In this document: one piece after another, positions 12,270 to 23,839 of the stretch
Layout: every line of letters starts with the position of its first letter
Position numbering within the stretch: position 1 is the first letter of the stretch
Assembly (NCBI GenBank): GCA_025201345.1
Contig: JAIXMG010000028.1
Location: 1 to 64,000 of the forward strand
Direction: 5' to 3'
Origin: Thamnidium elegans
Lineage: Eukaryota; Mucoromycota; Mucoromycetes; Mucorales; Mucoraceae
DNA length: 64,000 nt
Notes under the pieces: generated by a model
The model's database searches: none
Told to the model about the DNA's origin: nothing
Seen by the model: the letters and a program-made list of their open reading frames with translations, nothing else
Position numbers and translations under genes: made by a program

Positions 12270-12510
12270 TATAGTAGAAAGAAGAAACAAAGACTATAAA
12301 TGCGTATATCTTCCTCCATACTCTCTAGAATTAAATCCAATTGAACAATTCTGAGATATAATTAAAGCATAAAGTGAAGGGTAACCAACCTATGGAGTCT
12401 GGAACGCTCGCACAAAGGATAACTGAAGATTGTAATGACGTCTCTTTATCCCACCTTGTCAACATTACTCAATGCTCTAAACATCATTTCGAAAGCTGCT
12501 TAAAAAAAGA
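12270..12510 (+). mobile_element. Tc1/mariner-type transposase remnant
   Basis: Translation from about 12275 reads YLPPYSLELNPIEQF, the signature around the third catalytic acid (Glu) of Tc1/mariner DDE transposases, where PYSPELNPIE is usual. A stop replaces the Trp that follows QF, two more stops follow, and after a frameshift the C-terminal part (TLAQRITEDCNDVSLSHL, then HHFESC) can still be read up to 12510. The N-terminal DNA-binding domain and the first two Asp motifs are not recognisable, and I did not find terminal inverted repeats. This is a dead fragment. Confidence 0.8.
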
Positions 12511-13181
12511 CCCTATTTAAATAAAATGTTCCGTATGAACTTCAAAAAGTGTTTGAACTGAATCCACAATGAGTTTGAAGGGTCTTCTACATTAAGTTCA
12601 AACTTTGCTCGAATTTAATTGGTTGGATGCTCCATTTTATTTTCAAAAAATGTATCATCAAGTTCGATTTGAGAGCGGACACACTGTACTTGTGGATACA
12701 GCATTTTTATATAATTTTAAGACGCAGCTATAAAATACAAAAATTTTACAGGGATAATTTTATTTGTACAATGATGTGTATATGTAGAATTAAGAGGATA
12801 TTATAAATGAGAATGTAGTTATATTTCCATAGGATTATTAAATACATATGGTGTAAAGTGATATACAGTTGCAATTGAGAAAATTAGAAGAAATAATGCA
12901 AGAGAATCTATTGTTTGTTTGTAAGTATTTCTTATTGTACATTGTTTGATGTATCCTTTTTTATTTCAATAACTTACTAAACAAGACTTTCTCCCAAGGT
13001 TCTAACATATAAAGTGCAGTTTGTAGTTCATATTGGTAGACTTTTTTGGATAAGTATTTACTCAAGTTATCCATAGATAATAATTATAAAAATAAAATAA
13101 AAATAAAAAATAGAAGAAAAGAAAAATTGGGGAAATTTTTATTTAGTGCCTAATCTTTGCTCTATTTGTGACAACCAATAT
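12511..13181. other. Intergenic, no gene seen
   Basis: AT-rich sequence between the transposase fossil and the Elongin-B-like gene. It probably includes the rest of the dead transposon and the 3' flank of the next gene. An alternative frame at 13139-13181 could extend that gene by reading past its stop, but this needs a frameshift. Confidence 0.4.
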
Positions 13182-13674
13182 TTAGGCTCTGCCTTTTCCT
13201 TTTTCTTTTTTGGTCACTTGTATCTCTTCTTCTTCTTCTTCTTCTTCGTCTGCAGACTCTGGCTCGATAATATTCATTGTCTCCCATTGGCCTATCTCAT
13301 ACAGAAAAATTAATATATATTACGTACGCATTAGCAATTTTTTTTTAATACCGTTTTCTTGAAGATATACGAAATAAACCAAGTCATTGTTTCGTAACGA
13401 TTTGATATCTTCTACATTAATACACTCTCCTTCTCTTTTACCGTCAGCTAATATTCTAATATCTTTACTTGTTTTTTTATTATCAAGCGCTTGGCATAAT
13501 TCAGTCTTTACTTGCTCCATTGAACTACATGATTCAATGCATAAAAATACTGTAGTCTTTTCTCTCTTGACTCTAATATATATAGGCTTTTGTGGCTGTT
13601 GAGTTTTACGCGTATATTAGTACAGATATATCAAACTTCAAATGTTTCTACAACTCATTGAAGATTCATACCAT
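13182..13674 (-). CDS. Elongin-B-like ubiquitin-fold protein
   Basis: Three exons (13672-13674 holding only the ATG, 13352-13595, 13182-13291) give 118 residues, the same length as animal Elongin B. The fold starts with PIYIRVKREKTTVF, matching the conserved 'hxhRrhKTTxF' first strand of Elongin B and its plant relatives, followed by helix MEQVKTELCQAL and a strand ending VYFVYLQENG. WETMNIIEP near the end parallels the C-terminal tail that contacts partners in Elongin B. The tail is poly-Glu then lysine-rich. Elongin B with Elongin C bridges Cullin ligases and transcription elongation factor; that role here is inference. The first intron has a perfect TACTAAT branch site (about 13612-13618) and CAG acceptor. 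The ATG-only exon is the weakest point of the model. Confidence 0.6.
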
Positions 13675-14276
13675 TTTATTATTATTTGGGATGAACAAAA
13701 AGGAGATATACGAAATTTTGCTACGCAGTGGGAGATTTTATTTTACTTGGCCAATGAAATCTCATAATTGTGGGTTTATCCTTCCATTTTAAAGGACTCT
13801 GAGCCGTTTGGCCCTGGGGTTTTTTCTATTACGTTTGTTGCATATTTTATTTCAGTGTGGGCAAAACTTCTATATGACAGGGAAAAAATAGAATACACAA
13901 GGAAGAAAAGTTTCTTAACGCTTATCAAGAACAGGTCCTTAGCTCAAATATATCATCATACAATCTACTGCGTATGTATGAGTATAATATACTGTGTATT
14001 CTTACCATATATATTTATAAATAATAACGCTTAGAAAGAGAGAAAAAGAGTAACCTTAGTTTATTTATCTTGATAATGATATATAATACAATTTTTTTCA
14101 GACATGTAAAAAGATATTCGATAAATGTAAATTTTACTTTCTTTCGTCTTCTATGAAAATTTAAAACCAGTGTGGATTCAAAGAAAAGAGATAGAAAAAC
14201 ACGGTAAACCTTATAGACAATACTATATGTGTATACTTATGTAGTATAATACGTTTTATAATGTCTTGTTTAGCTG
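13675..14276. other. Intergenic, no gene seen
   Basis: AT-rich flank between the Elongin-B-like gene and the first traces of the P450 pseudogene. An open frame on the plus strand (13768-14034) has no recognisable features. Confidence 0.35.
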
Positions 14277-16199
14277 AGGTCAGGTGCAAGGGCCGTAGCA
14301 AACCGGATCATCGAACAAAGAGAAGCGGTCAATACGAATATTTTTAATCGACTTATTTGCATGGTAAATACATATTTACTTATATTTAACATAAATAATG
14401 TCTGTGTACATAATATAGTCGATATTATATCACACAGTTAGTATTAGATAAATTACCAAAGTCATGCAAAACGACTGCTCGACTTTTCGGAACAGCTTTT
14501 ACTCAAGACATAGTATAGTTTATGAGATGACCCCTGTCAATAAAGGGATTCATTTCTAAAAAATAAAGACTACGCCTCAAAAAATTGGGTCAATGAGAGC
14601 GGCGAGTGTTTTTTACAAAAAGTAAGAATCAGATTAGACGCTTACTTTTTGCTTAACGTCGCTTAGAAGCCAAAAAGAATTTCATAGAAAAAAACAGCCC
14701 GTGTCGAAACAGCTATTATATATACAAATGCCATTGTGGAATGTTTTGAATCAAGAGTAAAAGCATCACTTATCCATTATATTATGAGACTATTCACAAG
14801 GTAAATACATATATAAAATTATATTGTTATTTCCAAAATAGCATAAATTACGTATTCTCATGCATTTTTCCGGCACGAACATAAAAAGAAAAATATCTGT
14901 GGTTTATATTAGTAGATCTGATCTCGAGTTAGAAACACTGTACTTGGTATAAGAGTAGAAAAGATTAAATATAAGGTAAATATATAAAATATATATATAT
15001 GAGCTATATCTATACTGTGTGAAAATGCTTCATTGATCCCGTTACCCAATTAGTGCGAAGCATAAATACATTTGAATAATCTGGCTGTCAACCCCCCCCC
15101 CCTATTTTCATAAACTGTTACGGGAGAGGGGAGGTTTCTTTATAAATGAATTTGAGTCAAACATTATAGGAACTTTAGATATCGAAAAATACATAAATAT
15201 ATAAATATACACTTTATTTTAGTTCTTTTTCTTTTTATTACAATTACTTGCACTAATATATTATGGAAAACATTAAGGAGAACATTATGAATAAGATCCG
15301 ATAAACGTGTAACCGTAACAGAAAGATTCAATTCTCCCGGTTATGAAAGTGTCCCTGATGCCGAGAAAGATTTCTTGACACTTATATTGGAAGCCGAAAT
15401 GCAAAGAGAAGGCAAACTTTTTGATTTAGAATTAAGAGTAAGCGTACTTCAATTTCAAATATATTTATATCTTTTTTAGAGGTTTCTTTTTTGCTGGTCA
15501 TGATACAATCTCTACTGCTCTCGCGTTTGCAATTGCTCGATTAGGTCGTAACAAGGGGATTGAAGAGAAAGCAAGAGCTGAAGCATGTTCTATTTTGGGT
15601 GATGAATTGAGTGATGTTTTGCCCAACAATGAAGATATCAAACAAATGACTTATATCGATGCCGTTATCAAAGAGGTAAAAACGATTATACATATAAGTC
15701 AAAATAAAAAAACTAATTGTATTAAAAATAGACTTTAAGGTTAAAGTCCTCTTAGTAATACCGTATTAAGAACTATTATTAGAGATGTTGTACTTGGTGA
15801 TTATATCATCCCACAAGGAACACATATAGATATAGACATTGTAGGAACCCATGAGTGAAAATAACTGGGACAATGCCCTTGAATTTAATCCTGAAAGATA
15901 ATTGAAACAAGCTGATGCTATGTCAACCAAAGATAGATTAAAGTGGACACCATTTGGTTATGGGTCTCACCATTTCCCGGAAAGTTTTCCTTTCTATGTT
16001 ATGTAAGTATTTTAGTTTATATATTAATATTCCAATATGATTCTAACTATATATTCTAAATAGTTCGTAAATTCGAATGGGAGTTGCCTCAAGATACTAT
16101 CCATAGAGATAGAGATAGCGGTGTTGCTGAGGGTTATGGTAATATTAAACCAGTAGATATTCGAGAAGAGATACTAAATAAATTAAATTTACATTCCTA
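14277..16199 (+). pseudogene. Cytochrome P450 pseudogene
   Basis: The clear part begins near 15307 (KRVTVTERFNSPGYESV) and continues through an intron into GFFFAGHDTISTALAFAIARL, the I-helix with the AGHDT oxygen-activation motif (about 15481-15540). DAVIKE|TLRL (ExxR helix) follows across an intron. Then come stops, a frameshift after DYIIPQGTHIDIDI, a stop in PER*LKQAD, and the haem-loop region WTPFGYGSHHFPES, where the usual GxRxCxG cysteine ligand is absent. A last exon (about 16063-16199) ends KLNLHS plus stop. Possible upstream exon traces with P450-like coding sense lie at 14277-14362 and 14729-14802. Without the cysteine and with several stops this cannot be an active monooxygenase. 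Confidence 0.85.
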
Positions 16200-16289
16200 A
16201 CCCCAAAATAAATAATGTGGCTTTTTTCTAATCGATTTTTAATTGAGGCATTTTTTTTTCATTTTTGTTATTATTAAAAAAATAAGTTA

Positions 16290-16495
16290 TCAGACTTGTA
16301 GCTCCTTCCTTGCCATGTCCTTGGAATAAAGACAGGCGAGATCATCAACTGACGAGAACTGCTCAGAGAGCAATAATCGGCACACTTCACTCAAAAGAAG
16401 GTCTACTAAAAATCATCGACTAACTTTGGGATTGTATCTAGTTTAGAAAACGTAGAATTGAAACATACTGCATACAGATCCTGTAGAGTACGGTC
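16290..16495 (-). pseudogene. Decayed coding fragment, unknown family
   Basis: On the minus strand 16495-16407 reads DRTLQDLYAVCFNSTFSKL and on to KLVDDF, then a stop. Adding one base to a five-T run (about 16406-16410) would continue it as DLLLSEVCRLLLSEQFSSV to a stop at 16290. The composition is strongly protein-like (leucine-rich helices). No in-frame ATG is visible, and a TTTCTTTAG acceptor precedes it. I cannot name the family. It may be a real gene broken by an assembly error in a homopolymer, or a true fossil like the P450 next to it. Confidence 0.4.
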
Positions 16496-17431
16496 ACTAA
16501 AGAAAAAAAATAATTGTTTACTTTTCCTCCCCTTTTATACTTTTTTTTTCGATAAATTTTCGCTTAAGACTAACAGTCACCACGGACTTAATGGACCAAT
16601 GAAAATATTTTAAGATAATACGGTCCCTGGCACTAAGTAATTTTTAGAAGGCTTGTATTACAAATAAATAACCTTAGTAAGAACTAACAGAGTTTTGTAA
16701 AGTTTGATTGGCTAATCGTATCTCATCAAAGAGCAGCAAAAAATATACTATTCTGTTTAAATCTTTTAAGACGTAGAAAGATGATATAGGGTGCAACATC
16801 TTTCCTTTTTTAAAGTGTTTCAAAAAGAGTAGCTAAACCTGTTTTATATTTACTATAGTATTGATTAACTGATACGGTAATTAGTAATCTGTTAGTCGGG
16901 ACTACTAAAAAAAAAAAAAATTGTTTTGTTTATTTACGCTGGTTAAAAAAGGCAGTGTGCTTCCCTTGATGGCTGAATTTAACTGAGCTGCTAAAACACA
17001 TGATTGCTCAAGCTGGAATCGTGTCGTGGGAATGTTGACTGATAACATAATACTGTTTTCTTGTGCAGTATTTGTGGCTTAATCCTGTATGTATAGTATT
17101 TGTATGACAATATGCGCACTTTTGTGTCATGGCTTTTTGTACTTTATTCCCGTTTTAATTATAGTTTTTCCCAGTATAATTCATAGTCAGGTCCACTAAT
17201 AGAGATACTACTTACACATTATAGAAGTGTATATCAAGTCTCTGCTAGAGAACCATTACAAAAGAAGGTAGTATTGTGTATACAAAATGAAAAAAAAGTG
17301 TTTCTTTATTACTATTTAGTAAGAGTTTTTTTTTTTCGTATGAGAAAGTTTCTCACGAAACAAAAAAATAAGATTAAAGTTATTTTCTTGGGGGATAATA
17401 GAATAAAAAGGGTAGATGGGAATATTATTAT
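16496..17431. other. Intergenic, no gene seen
   Basis: Downstream flank of the aldehyde dehydrogenase gene plus a TATAAAAGG-like element (about 16532-16542 on the minus strand) upstream of the decayed fragment. Nothing else is supported. Confidence 0.35.
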
Positions 17432-19104
17432 TTATGGTTTACGATTAATGTTAATCTTTACAGTCTTGACCTATAACAAAAAAAAAAAAAAAATTAATTT
17501 CTCACGCACAAAAATAATGCTCAATGTTTTTAAAACATACCTGAATATAGTTGTCCAAAGCGTATTCACCGTTCTCACGGCCAATACCACTTTGACGGAA
17601 ACCACCGAAAGGTGTGTTATAATCCAATTCATTGAAACAATTGACCCAAACAGTACCAGCCTTAAGACGGTTAGAGACATCAAGAGCACGAGCAGTATCT
17701 TTGGTGAAAACAGCAGCAGCAAGACCATATTCGGTATCAAGAGCCATGCTAAGAACATCCTCAACACCATTGAACTTGGAAACAGTAACAACGGGACCGA
17801 AAATCTCATCCTTTACAATTGACATATCTTCCTTAACATTAGTGAAGACGGTAGGTTCAATGAAATAACCTTCGTTACCCCAACGTTCACCACCCATGAA
17901 ACATGTAGCACCTTCCTTTTTACCAGTATCAATGAATCCCATAATACGATCAAATTGTGTTTGAGAAACTTGAGGACCTTGGAAAGTATCATCATCATGA
18001 GGGTTACCTAACTTGGTTTGACTAGTGTATTCCTTGAATTTCTTGAGGAACTCATCATGAATAGAGGCTTGAACGTAAATACGACTACCAGCACAACAAG
18101 TTTGACCATGGTTGAAGAAAATACCCTTATGTGCCCAACGGACAGCTTGATCAAGGTCACAATCATCAAAGATAATGTTAGGAGACTTACCACCTAATTC
18201 AAGAGTGACCTTCTTAAGGTTACTTTCGGCAGCAGCCTTCATAATAAGACGACCAACAGCGGTACTACCGGTGAAAGCAATCTTGTGAACATCCATATGA
18301 CGAGCTAAAGCATCACCAGCAACAGCACCGTAACCAGTAATAATGTTAACGACACCAGGAGGGAAACCAGCTTCAACAACAAGTTGAGCAACCTTATAAG
18401 CGGAAAGAGGAGTCAATTCAGATGTCTTGACAACACAAGTGTTACCTGTGGCAAGAGCAGGTCCAAGCTTCCAACCCAACATCATCAAAGGGAAGTTCCA
18501 AGGGATAATGGCACCACAAACACCAATGGGTTCATGACGAGTATAAGAGAGAGCACCTTCGGTATCAATAACCTTACCGTGAACCTTATCGGCATAACCG
18601 GCAAAGTAACGAAGAGAAATAGCAATTTGCTTGACATCAAAGAGACGAGCAAAAGTAATACCCTTACCGTTATCGAGAGTTTCAATTTGAGAAAGTTCCT
18701 CATTATCACGATCAATAAGATCAGCAAGCTTGAACATAAGAGCAGCACGGTCAAGAGCACTCATCTTACCCCAAGGACCATTAAAGGCAGCTTCAGCGGC
18801 TTTAACGGCGGTGTGAACATCATTTTTATCAGCTATATATTAATTAGATCAGATAAATTCCTATAACCCTAATCATTTTATGTATAAACATACCAGCTTG
18901 AACAGAAGCAATAAGCTTTCCAGTGGCAGGGTTAATGGTGTCAATAGAATCGCTACCAGCAACGAATTCATTGTTAATGAAAAGACCAGTTTGAACTATA
19001 TATAAGTGGTTAATAAGTAATATACGCGTCAAAGAAATAAAAGAGTACTTACGCTTAAGCTTGTAACCGTTAGGAGTATCAGTTTCGACAATAAATTGAG
19101 ACAT
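17432..19104 (-). CDS. NAD(P)-dependent aldehyde dehydrogenase
   Basis: Four exons (19053-19104, 18894-18995, 17541-18832, 17432-17470) encode 494 residues, typical of class 1/2 ALDH. It oxidises aldehydes to carboxylates. Visible landmarks are the PWNFPLMM nucleotide-fold segment, FTGSTAVG, the general base Glu in LELGGKSP (about residue 263), the nucleophile in FFNHGQTCCAGSR (about residue 297-298) and the EIFGPVV and NTPFGGF(R)QSG motifs. The last exon supplies VKTVKININRKP, in place of the extension that would follow if intron 3 were read through. There is no mitochondrial presequence, so it is probably cytosolic. Codon choice is strongly biased, which suggests high expression. The substrate cannot be told from sequence. 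Confidence 0.95.
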
Positions 19105-20376
19105 GGTTGATATTTTTTTTTTATATATCTAAAGAAAAAAAGAAAAGAATTAAATTAAACATTCAACCCCATTTTTTATACTTTTTTTTTTTTTTTTTTT
19201 TTTGTGGAAACAATTAGACGTGTAACTTTAATTTTAGATCGGGGAAAGTTGTGTGTGTGGATGAGCAACTAATTTTCGTTTCTATGGTTTCCATTCGTTA
19301 AAACGATTTCTCAACGCGCACAAATTTCCCAATTGAGTTTCCTGCAGATAGTAATTAGATTCCAGTTCAAGAAATTTTTTTCTTACTTTGCCCTTCTAAC
19401 AACCTTTTATGATGTCACTTTGGTGAAATATTAAAAAAAGTACGCCTTTTAAAAATTGATAAGACTAAGATATAATCAGTAAAAACTAGAAAATAATATA
19501 TTCTGACCTTTCCCCATAAAATACAGAAAGAAGTATACTTCAGTATCACCCACGAGGAATATAGTAGCTTATTCTTCACCCCTTATGGACTGCAAATATA
19601 TACGTCTATAATTCATTAGCTAGATTTATCTATCACTACTACATGTTTATATAGGATTGATCAGCATGAGAAAAGTTTACCCCAAGTGTCATGTGTTTCA
19701 CTTCCCACTGGCCAACTTTTTATTTCACATTGTGTTCAATATTTTGGGTGATGGGTCCTATGTATTATGCATACTTGCATTTCTAACAATGCATATCCAC
19801 CACTAGCAGTCAATATAAATATTTATTGGCAAATGTTTCATTAAACTATAAATGCGACTCTACCCTAAAAAGAAAACATGTTTTATGTTTAACTATACTT
19901 CCCCAATACGTTTGCAATGTTTACATAAAAACTCTAATAAATAGTTGTAATCTCTCTGACAGCATTCAATAGAATCTATTATATTTACTTCCTCAATTTT
20001 TTTTAGTATAGTCAATTGTAGTAAGGTCGATTGGGGATGGTTAATTGTTATACATTATTAAAATACATATCATCGCACAAAAAAAAAAAAAAAGGATAAT
20101 CGTAAAAGTAGCAAATATTACAAATCTATAAAAAAGATGATTCTAGAGCATTATTTTGTTTTATTTCCCACCTTTTCGTCCCCTAGGAAAAAAGTTATTT
20201 ATTATTGAACTGCGTATTCAAACAAGAGCAACTCGTTTTTTGTCGTTGGTCAATTTATCTCCATCTTTAATTTCTATGTATTCGTGACGCGTATTTTTCA
20301 ATATGAGCTTTTTTTAACTTTTTTTTTTTTTTTACTCCCTTCTTTTTAACCAGCATAAACTACTGTATACTGTCCC
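19105..20376. other. Divergent intergenic region, no gene seen
   Basis: This segment separates the divergent starts of the aldehyde dehydrogenase and RAD51C genes. A T20 tract (about 19183-19203) lies on the ALDH 5' side. I found no further ORF with recognisable content. Confidence 0.4.
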
Positions 20377-20914
20377 ATGTCGTTAAATCATATACTCGAA
20401 TTACCGTCATTGAAGCTAAAATTGAGAAGAGCTGGTTATGAGAATCTGGAAACACTTGTTTCGAGTAACGTAACCAAGATAGTAAAAGGTAAATGACCTG
20501 CCAAAAAAAAAAGGGTCTAGGCTAGTTTTTTTTTTCAGTATTATTTACTGCGTAAAATTATATAATAGAACTTCAGTTGAATGGAGACGAACAAAGGCAA
20601 CTTTATGAAGTTGTTAACATAGGTAACTAGCTGAGACAAAAAAAAATATTCTTGAGTTACGTTGACATAGTTTTTTTTTACCCTTTTTTTTTTAAAAAAA
20701 TCAGAGCTTCGTGAGCGAAAGGCAATAAATCAAAATGAAGGATCCAATAGTATATCAACTCAATCAAAGAATGTAGATGCATTATTTGGACACGGTATCC
20801 CCCCTAAAAAAATTACTGAAATTTGTGGTGAAGCAGGATCAGGGAAAACCCAACTTTGGTGAGCTGAATAAGTTTTTATTATGAGTGATGTATAATATTA
20901 ACGTTAGAAACGCC

Positions 20915-20958
<44 letters not shown>

Positions 20959-23202
20959 TAGTAAACAATTAGCAATCAATTCAATTCTTACAACTAAACA
21001 AGGCGGTGAACCCGGTGAATGCATTTATATCGATACAGAAGGTTCATTTCCATCTCATGGTATATCATCTCTAGTTTCAAATGATACAGATTTGGAACGG
21101 CTTCATGTATTTCGTGTCACCAGTTATCCCGAATTTGCGTCTTTAATCACTGAATTACCGATTATGCTTAAAAAATATGTCAATACAAAGTTAATTGTTA
21201 TTGATTCAATCACATATCATTTTAGAGTTAATGTATCAGTTAAAAACGCGCGTGATAATATTCTAGACTTTATTGGTTTATCCTTATTCCGTATTGCGAA
21301 AGAGAACAATTTAGCAGTAAGTGCATATTATACGTATACATTTTTTTTTTTACTAACTCCTGCCTTTCTAGGTTGTTGTTTCTAATCATGTCACACAGGA
21401 AGAAAATAGTTCTACTTGGATACCATCATTAGGTCATTCTTGGGGAAACTGGTGTAGTAGTCGATTATTTCTGTATCGTAAACGTAATGTTCGTTTCGCT
21501 TATTTATACAAGTCGTATGATCCTACAGAAAGTAAACCTGTTACGTTCTGCATTAAGGTATATTCCTTCTTTTTTTTTTATTTTTTATTTAAACTATTTT
21601 AAATCTAAAATTTGTGCTTTATAGAGTTGTGGAATCACTGATCCTGTAGAAGATGAGCTCGAAGAACCATTTAAAAACGAAGAGATAATAAATAAACTCG
21701 ATGAAGATATTAATATGAGCTTTACACAATTAAAAAAAGAAAAGGACGACGAAGATGAGCAAGAAAAAGTGGATATGTTTTGGAAAGGAGTCTACTCTAA
21801 TCGAAACCGTATTATGGGAGGTTATAATTGTAGTCCTGAATCAAGTCAACAAACAGAAGGATATACACAAACAAGAGAACCTTTAAATGAAGAGGATGAT
21901 CTTCCCACCTATACTCAAACCGAATTTAAACAAGTACCTGAAGAAGAGACATCTATACAAAACATCGAAACCATTCGTGAAGAGGAGGAGGGGGAGGAAG
22001 AAGTAGATTTATTTTCTGAGCCTAGCATTAAAGAGGAAGATAATATATATGAAGTAGATGATTTTTCATCGCAATTACCAATGGATGAAGATGATGGTTC
22101 GAATTTCTTATCTGAGCCGCATACAAACAATGGTTCTAGAAATGACCCTAACCTATTATATCCAGTAAGCAATCAAATTATATATGCGGAAGATGATTTT
22201 ATACCTGCAACGCAAGTGGCTGAAATGCCCAACCTTACACGAGAAACTCAATCATCCAATGGCGATTTAGCGTATCAGTCACAGGAAGAGAATACCATGT
22301 CATTCTTTAAAGAGATAGATGATACTGAATTACCATTCTATAGCCAAGATTCCGATACGCCATCACTACGTGCTTCACTAGGAATTGAGATGAGCTCAAC
22401 AGGTGTTGAATATACATCATCTTTAACCGATGTACGAAGTCGATTTTCATCCATAGAAAAAAGTAGTACACCTAAAGGAATTGCAGACGACTTTTTATTA
22501 AGCGATGAAAAAGAGACTGAAGATGATTCACTTTTAATTGGATTTGAGGATTTTAAACAAGAAGTTATGCCTGAATCAGAGATGAGCATTCCTTCTTGTA
22601 CAGATCTACCTATCCCTTTATTACCAACAGAAGAAAACCAGCACACAACCAGTACGTTGCAACCGAACCAAGCTGAAGAATTTGATTTACGCCTAGTAAC
22701 AAAAACTATACCCGAAAAAGAAGAGAATGAGGAGAGTATCCCTCACTCTAGTCAGGTGAACTCTGTAGAAAAACATGACCTCATTGTAAATGAAGAAGCG
22801 GGTAAAGAGATTATTCAAGATTGTCAAATTCCTACAACTGAATCGTCACTATCTTCAGAAGAAAAAAATATCAATCAAGATGTAATGCAACCTGTTAGCT
22901 CGACTAAAAAAAGAGATTGTGATACTACTGATTATATTGAAGACGTTGATAATTTACCAAAGCGAAAAAAGATAAATGAATCTCCAATTTCAAACGATGC
23001 TGAATCAAATCATGATACTATTGAAGGAATAAAAAATGTAGATCAAACGCAACAGGATAATATTACTAACCAAACAAGGAAAGATACTGCAATGATTAAT
23101 ACTGTTAGTATGAAGGATAAAGAAATTATCGCTGATTGGGATAGTGACGTTGAAGAAGAATTGGACTACAAATATATAAATGAAATGAACGATTTCTTCT
23201 AA
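20377..23202 (+). CDS. RAD51C: RAD51 paralogue, RAD51C-like, with long acidic C-terminal tail
   Basis: Six exons (20377-20488, 20569-20622, 20705-20858, 20962-21316, 21372-21557, 21625-23202) encode about 812 residues. Residues 1-310 are a RecA/RAD51 core: helix-rich N-terminus, Walker [21 protein letters not shown] and Walker B LIVIDSI. The later motifs [19 protein letters not shown] and LYKSYDP follow the order seen in RAD51C. RAD51C acts in strand-exchange mediation and crossover resolution in homologous recombination. The remaining 500 residues are Asp/Glu/Ser-rich, predicted disordered, with many SQ/TQ dipeptides and a final INEMNDFF. No other RAD51C I know has such a tail. XRCC3 or RAD57 are alternatives, but the [16 protein letters not shown] and WGN strings favour RAD51C. 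Confidence 0.85.
20914..20950 (+). repeat. (CT)n microsatellite in RAD51C intron 3
   Basis: A run of CT dinucleotides with one TTT interruption precedes ATATATATTAG, the acceptor of intron 3. It serves as an unusually long polypyrimidine tract and is likely length-polymorphic. Confidence 0.9.
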
Positions 23203-23839
23203 GTTTATTATAATTATTACCATTCTTTATATGTGTAGGTCTCAATATTGTAAATATTATTTATTGGACCAGCAAAGAAAACCTTTAATGCATTTATTTA
23301 CATTGAAAATTATAATAAATCGTACGATATGTTTATGATTAGTGTCTAGATCTTTACTACATAAACTTTTTTTCTCCCTCTTTTTTCTTTGTAATATATG
23401 TGTACTTATAATAGTTATGATGATATTAACATATATTAATACAAATTAGGTTTTTTATACCAATTGTAAAAAAGTAAAGTCATAGTTCTAAAGGAGACAA
23501 CTGAGCCAAGTTTTATATATTTACGAGAACTGCACTTGAATGCTATTTTTGTACGCATATTCATACATTTGGCACAATAATAATAATTTGCGAATAATGC
23601 ATTGTAGTTTAGAAGAGGAGTGATCTGCATATACTTGGCAGCAGAAAACAATGTTAATCTCACCATTAAGATACGTCACTCATCATTCGCTACGTTTTAG
23701 AAAAAAAAAAAACTGCAGTTGACGCCACGGGTGGAATACACAAACAGTCTGGTCATTTTAAATCGACTTTTTTTTTTTTTTCTTTTTTTATATATTCATA
23801 TATTCTTTTGTTATTACTATACTACAACAATAGTTTGCA
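23203..23839. other. Intergenic, no gene seen
   Basis: Holds the 3' flank of RAD51C and the promoter of the RhoGAP gene, with T-rich tracts at 23768-23788. No ORF with support. Confidence 0.4.

Noticed and set aside
13139..13181. Extension of the Elongin-B-like protein beyond its stop at 13182
   Set aside because: It needs a frameshift; the ORF stops cleanly after a Lys/Gly-rich tail and the 118-residue length matches the family.
17274..17822. 182-codon frame on the plus strand at the ALDH 3' end
   Set aside because: Overlaps ALDH coding sequence in antisense and has no recognisable content.
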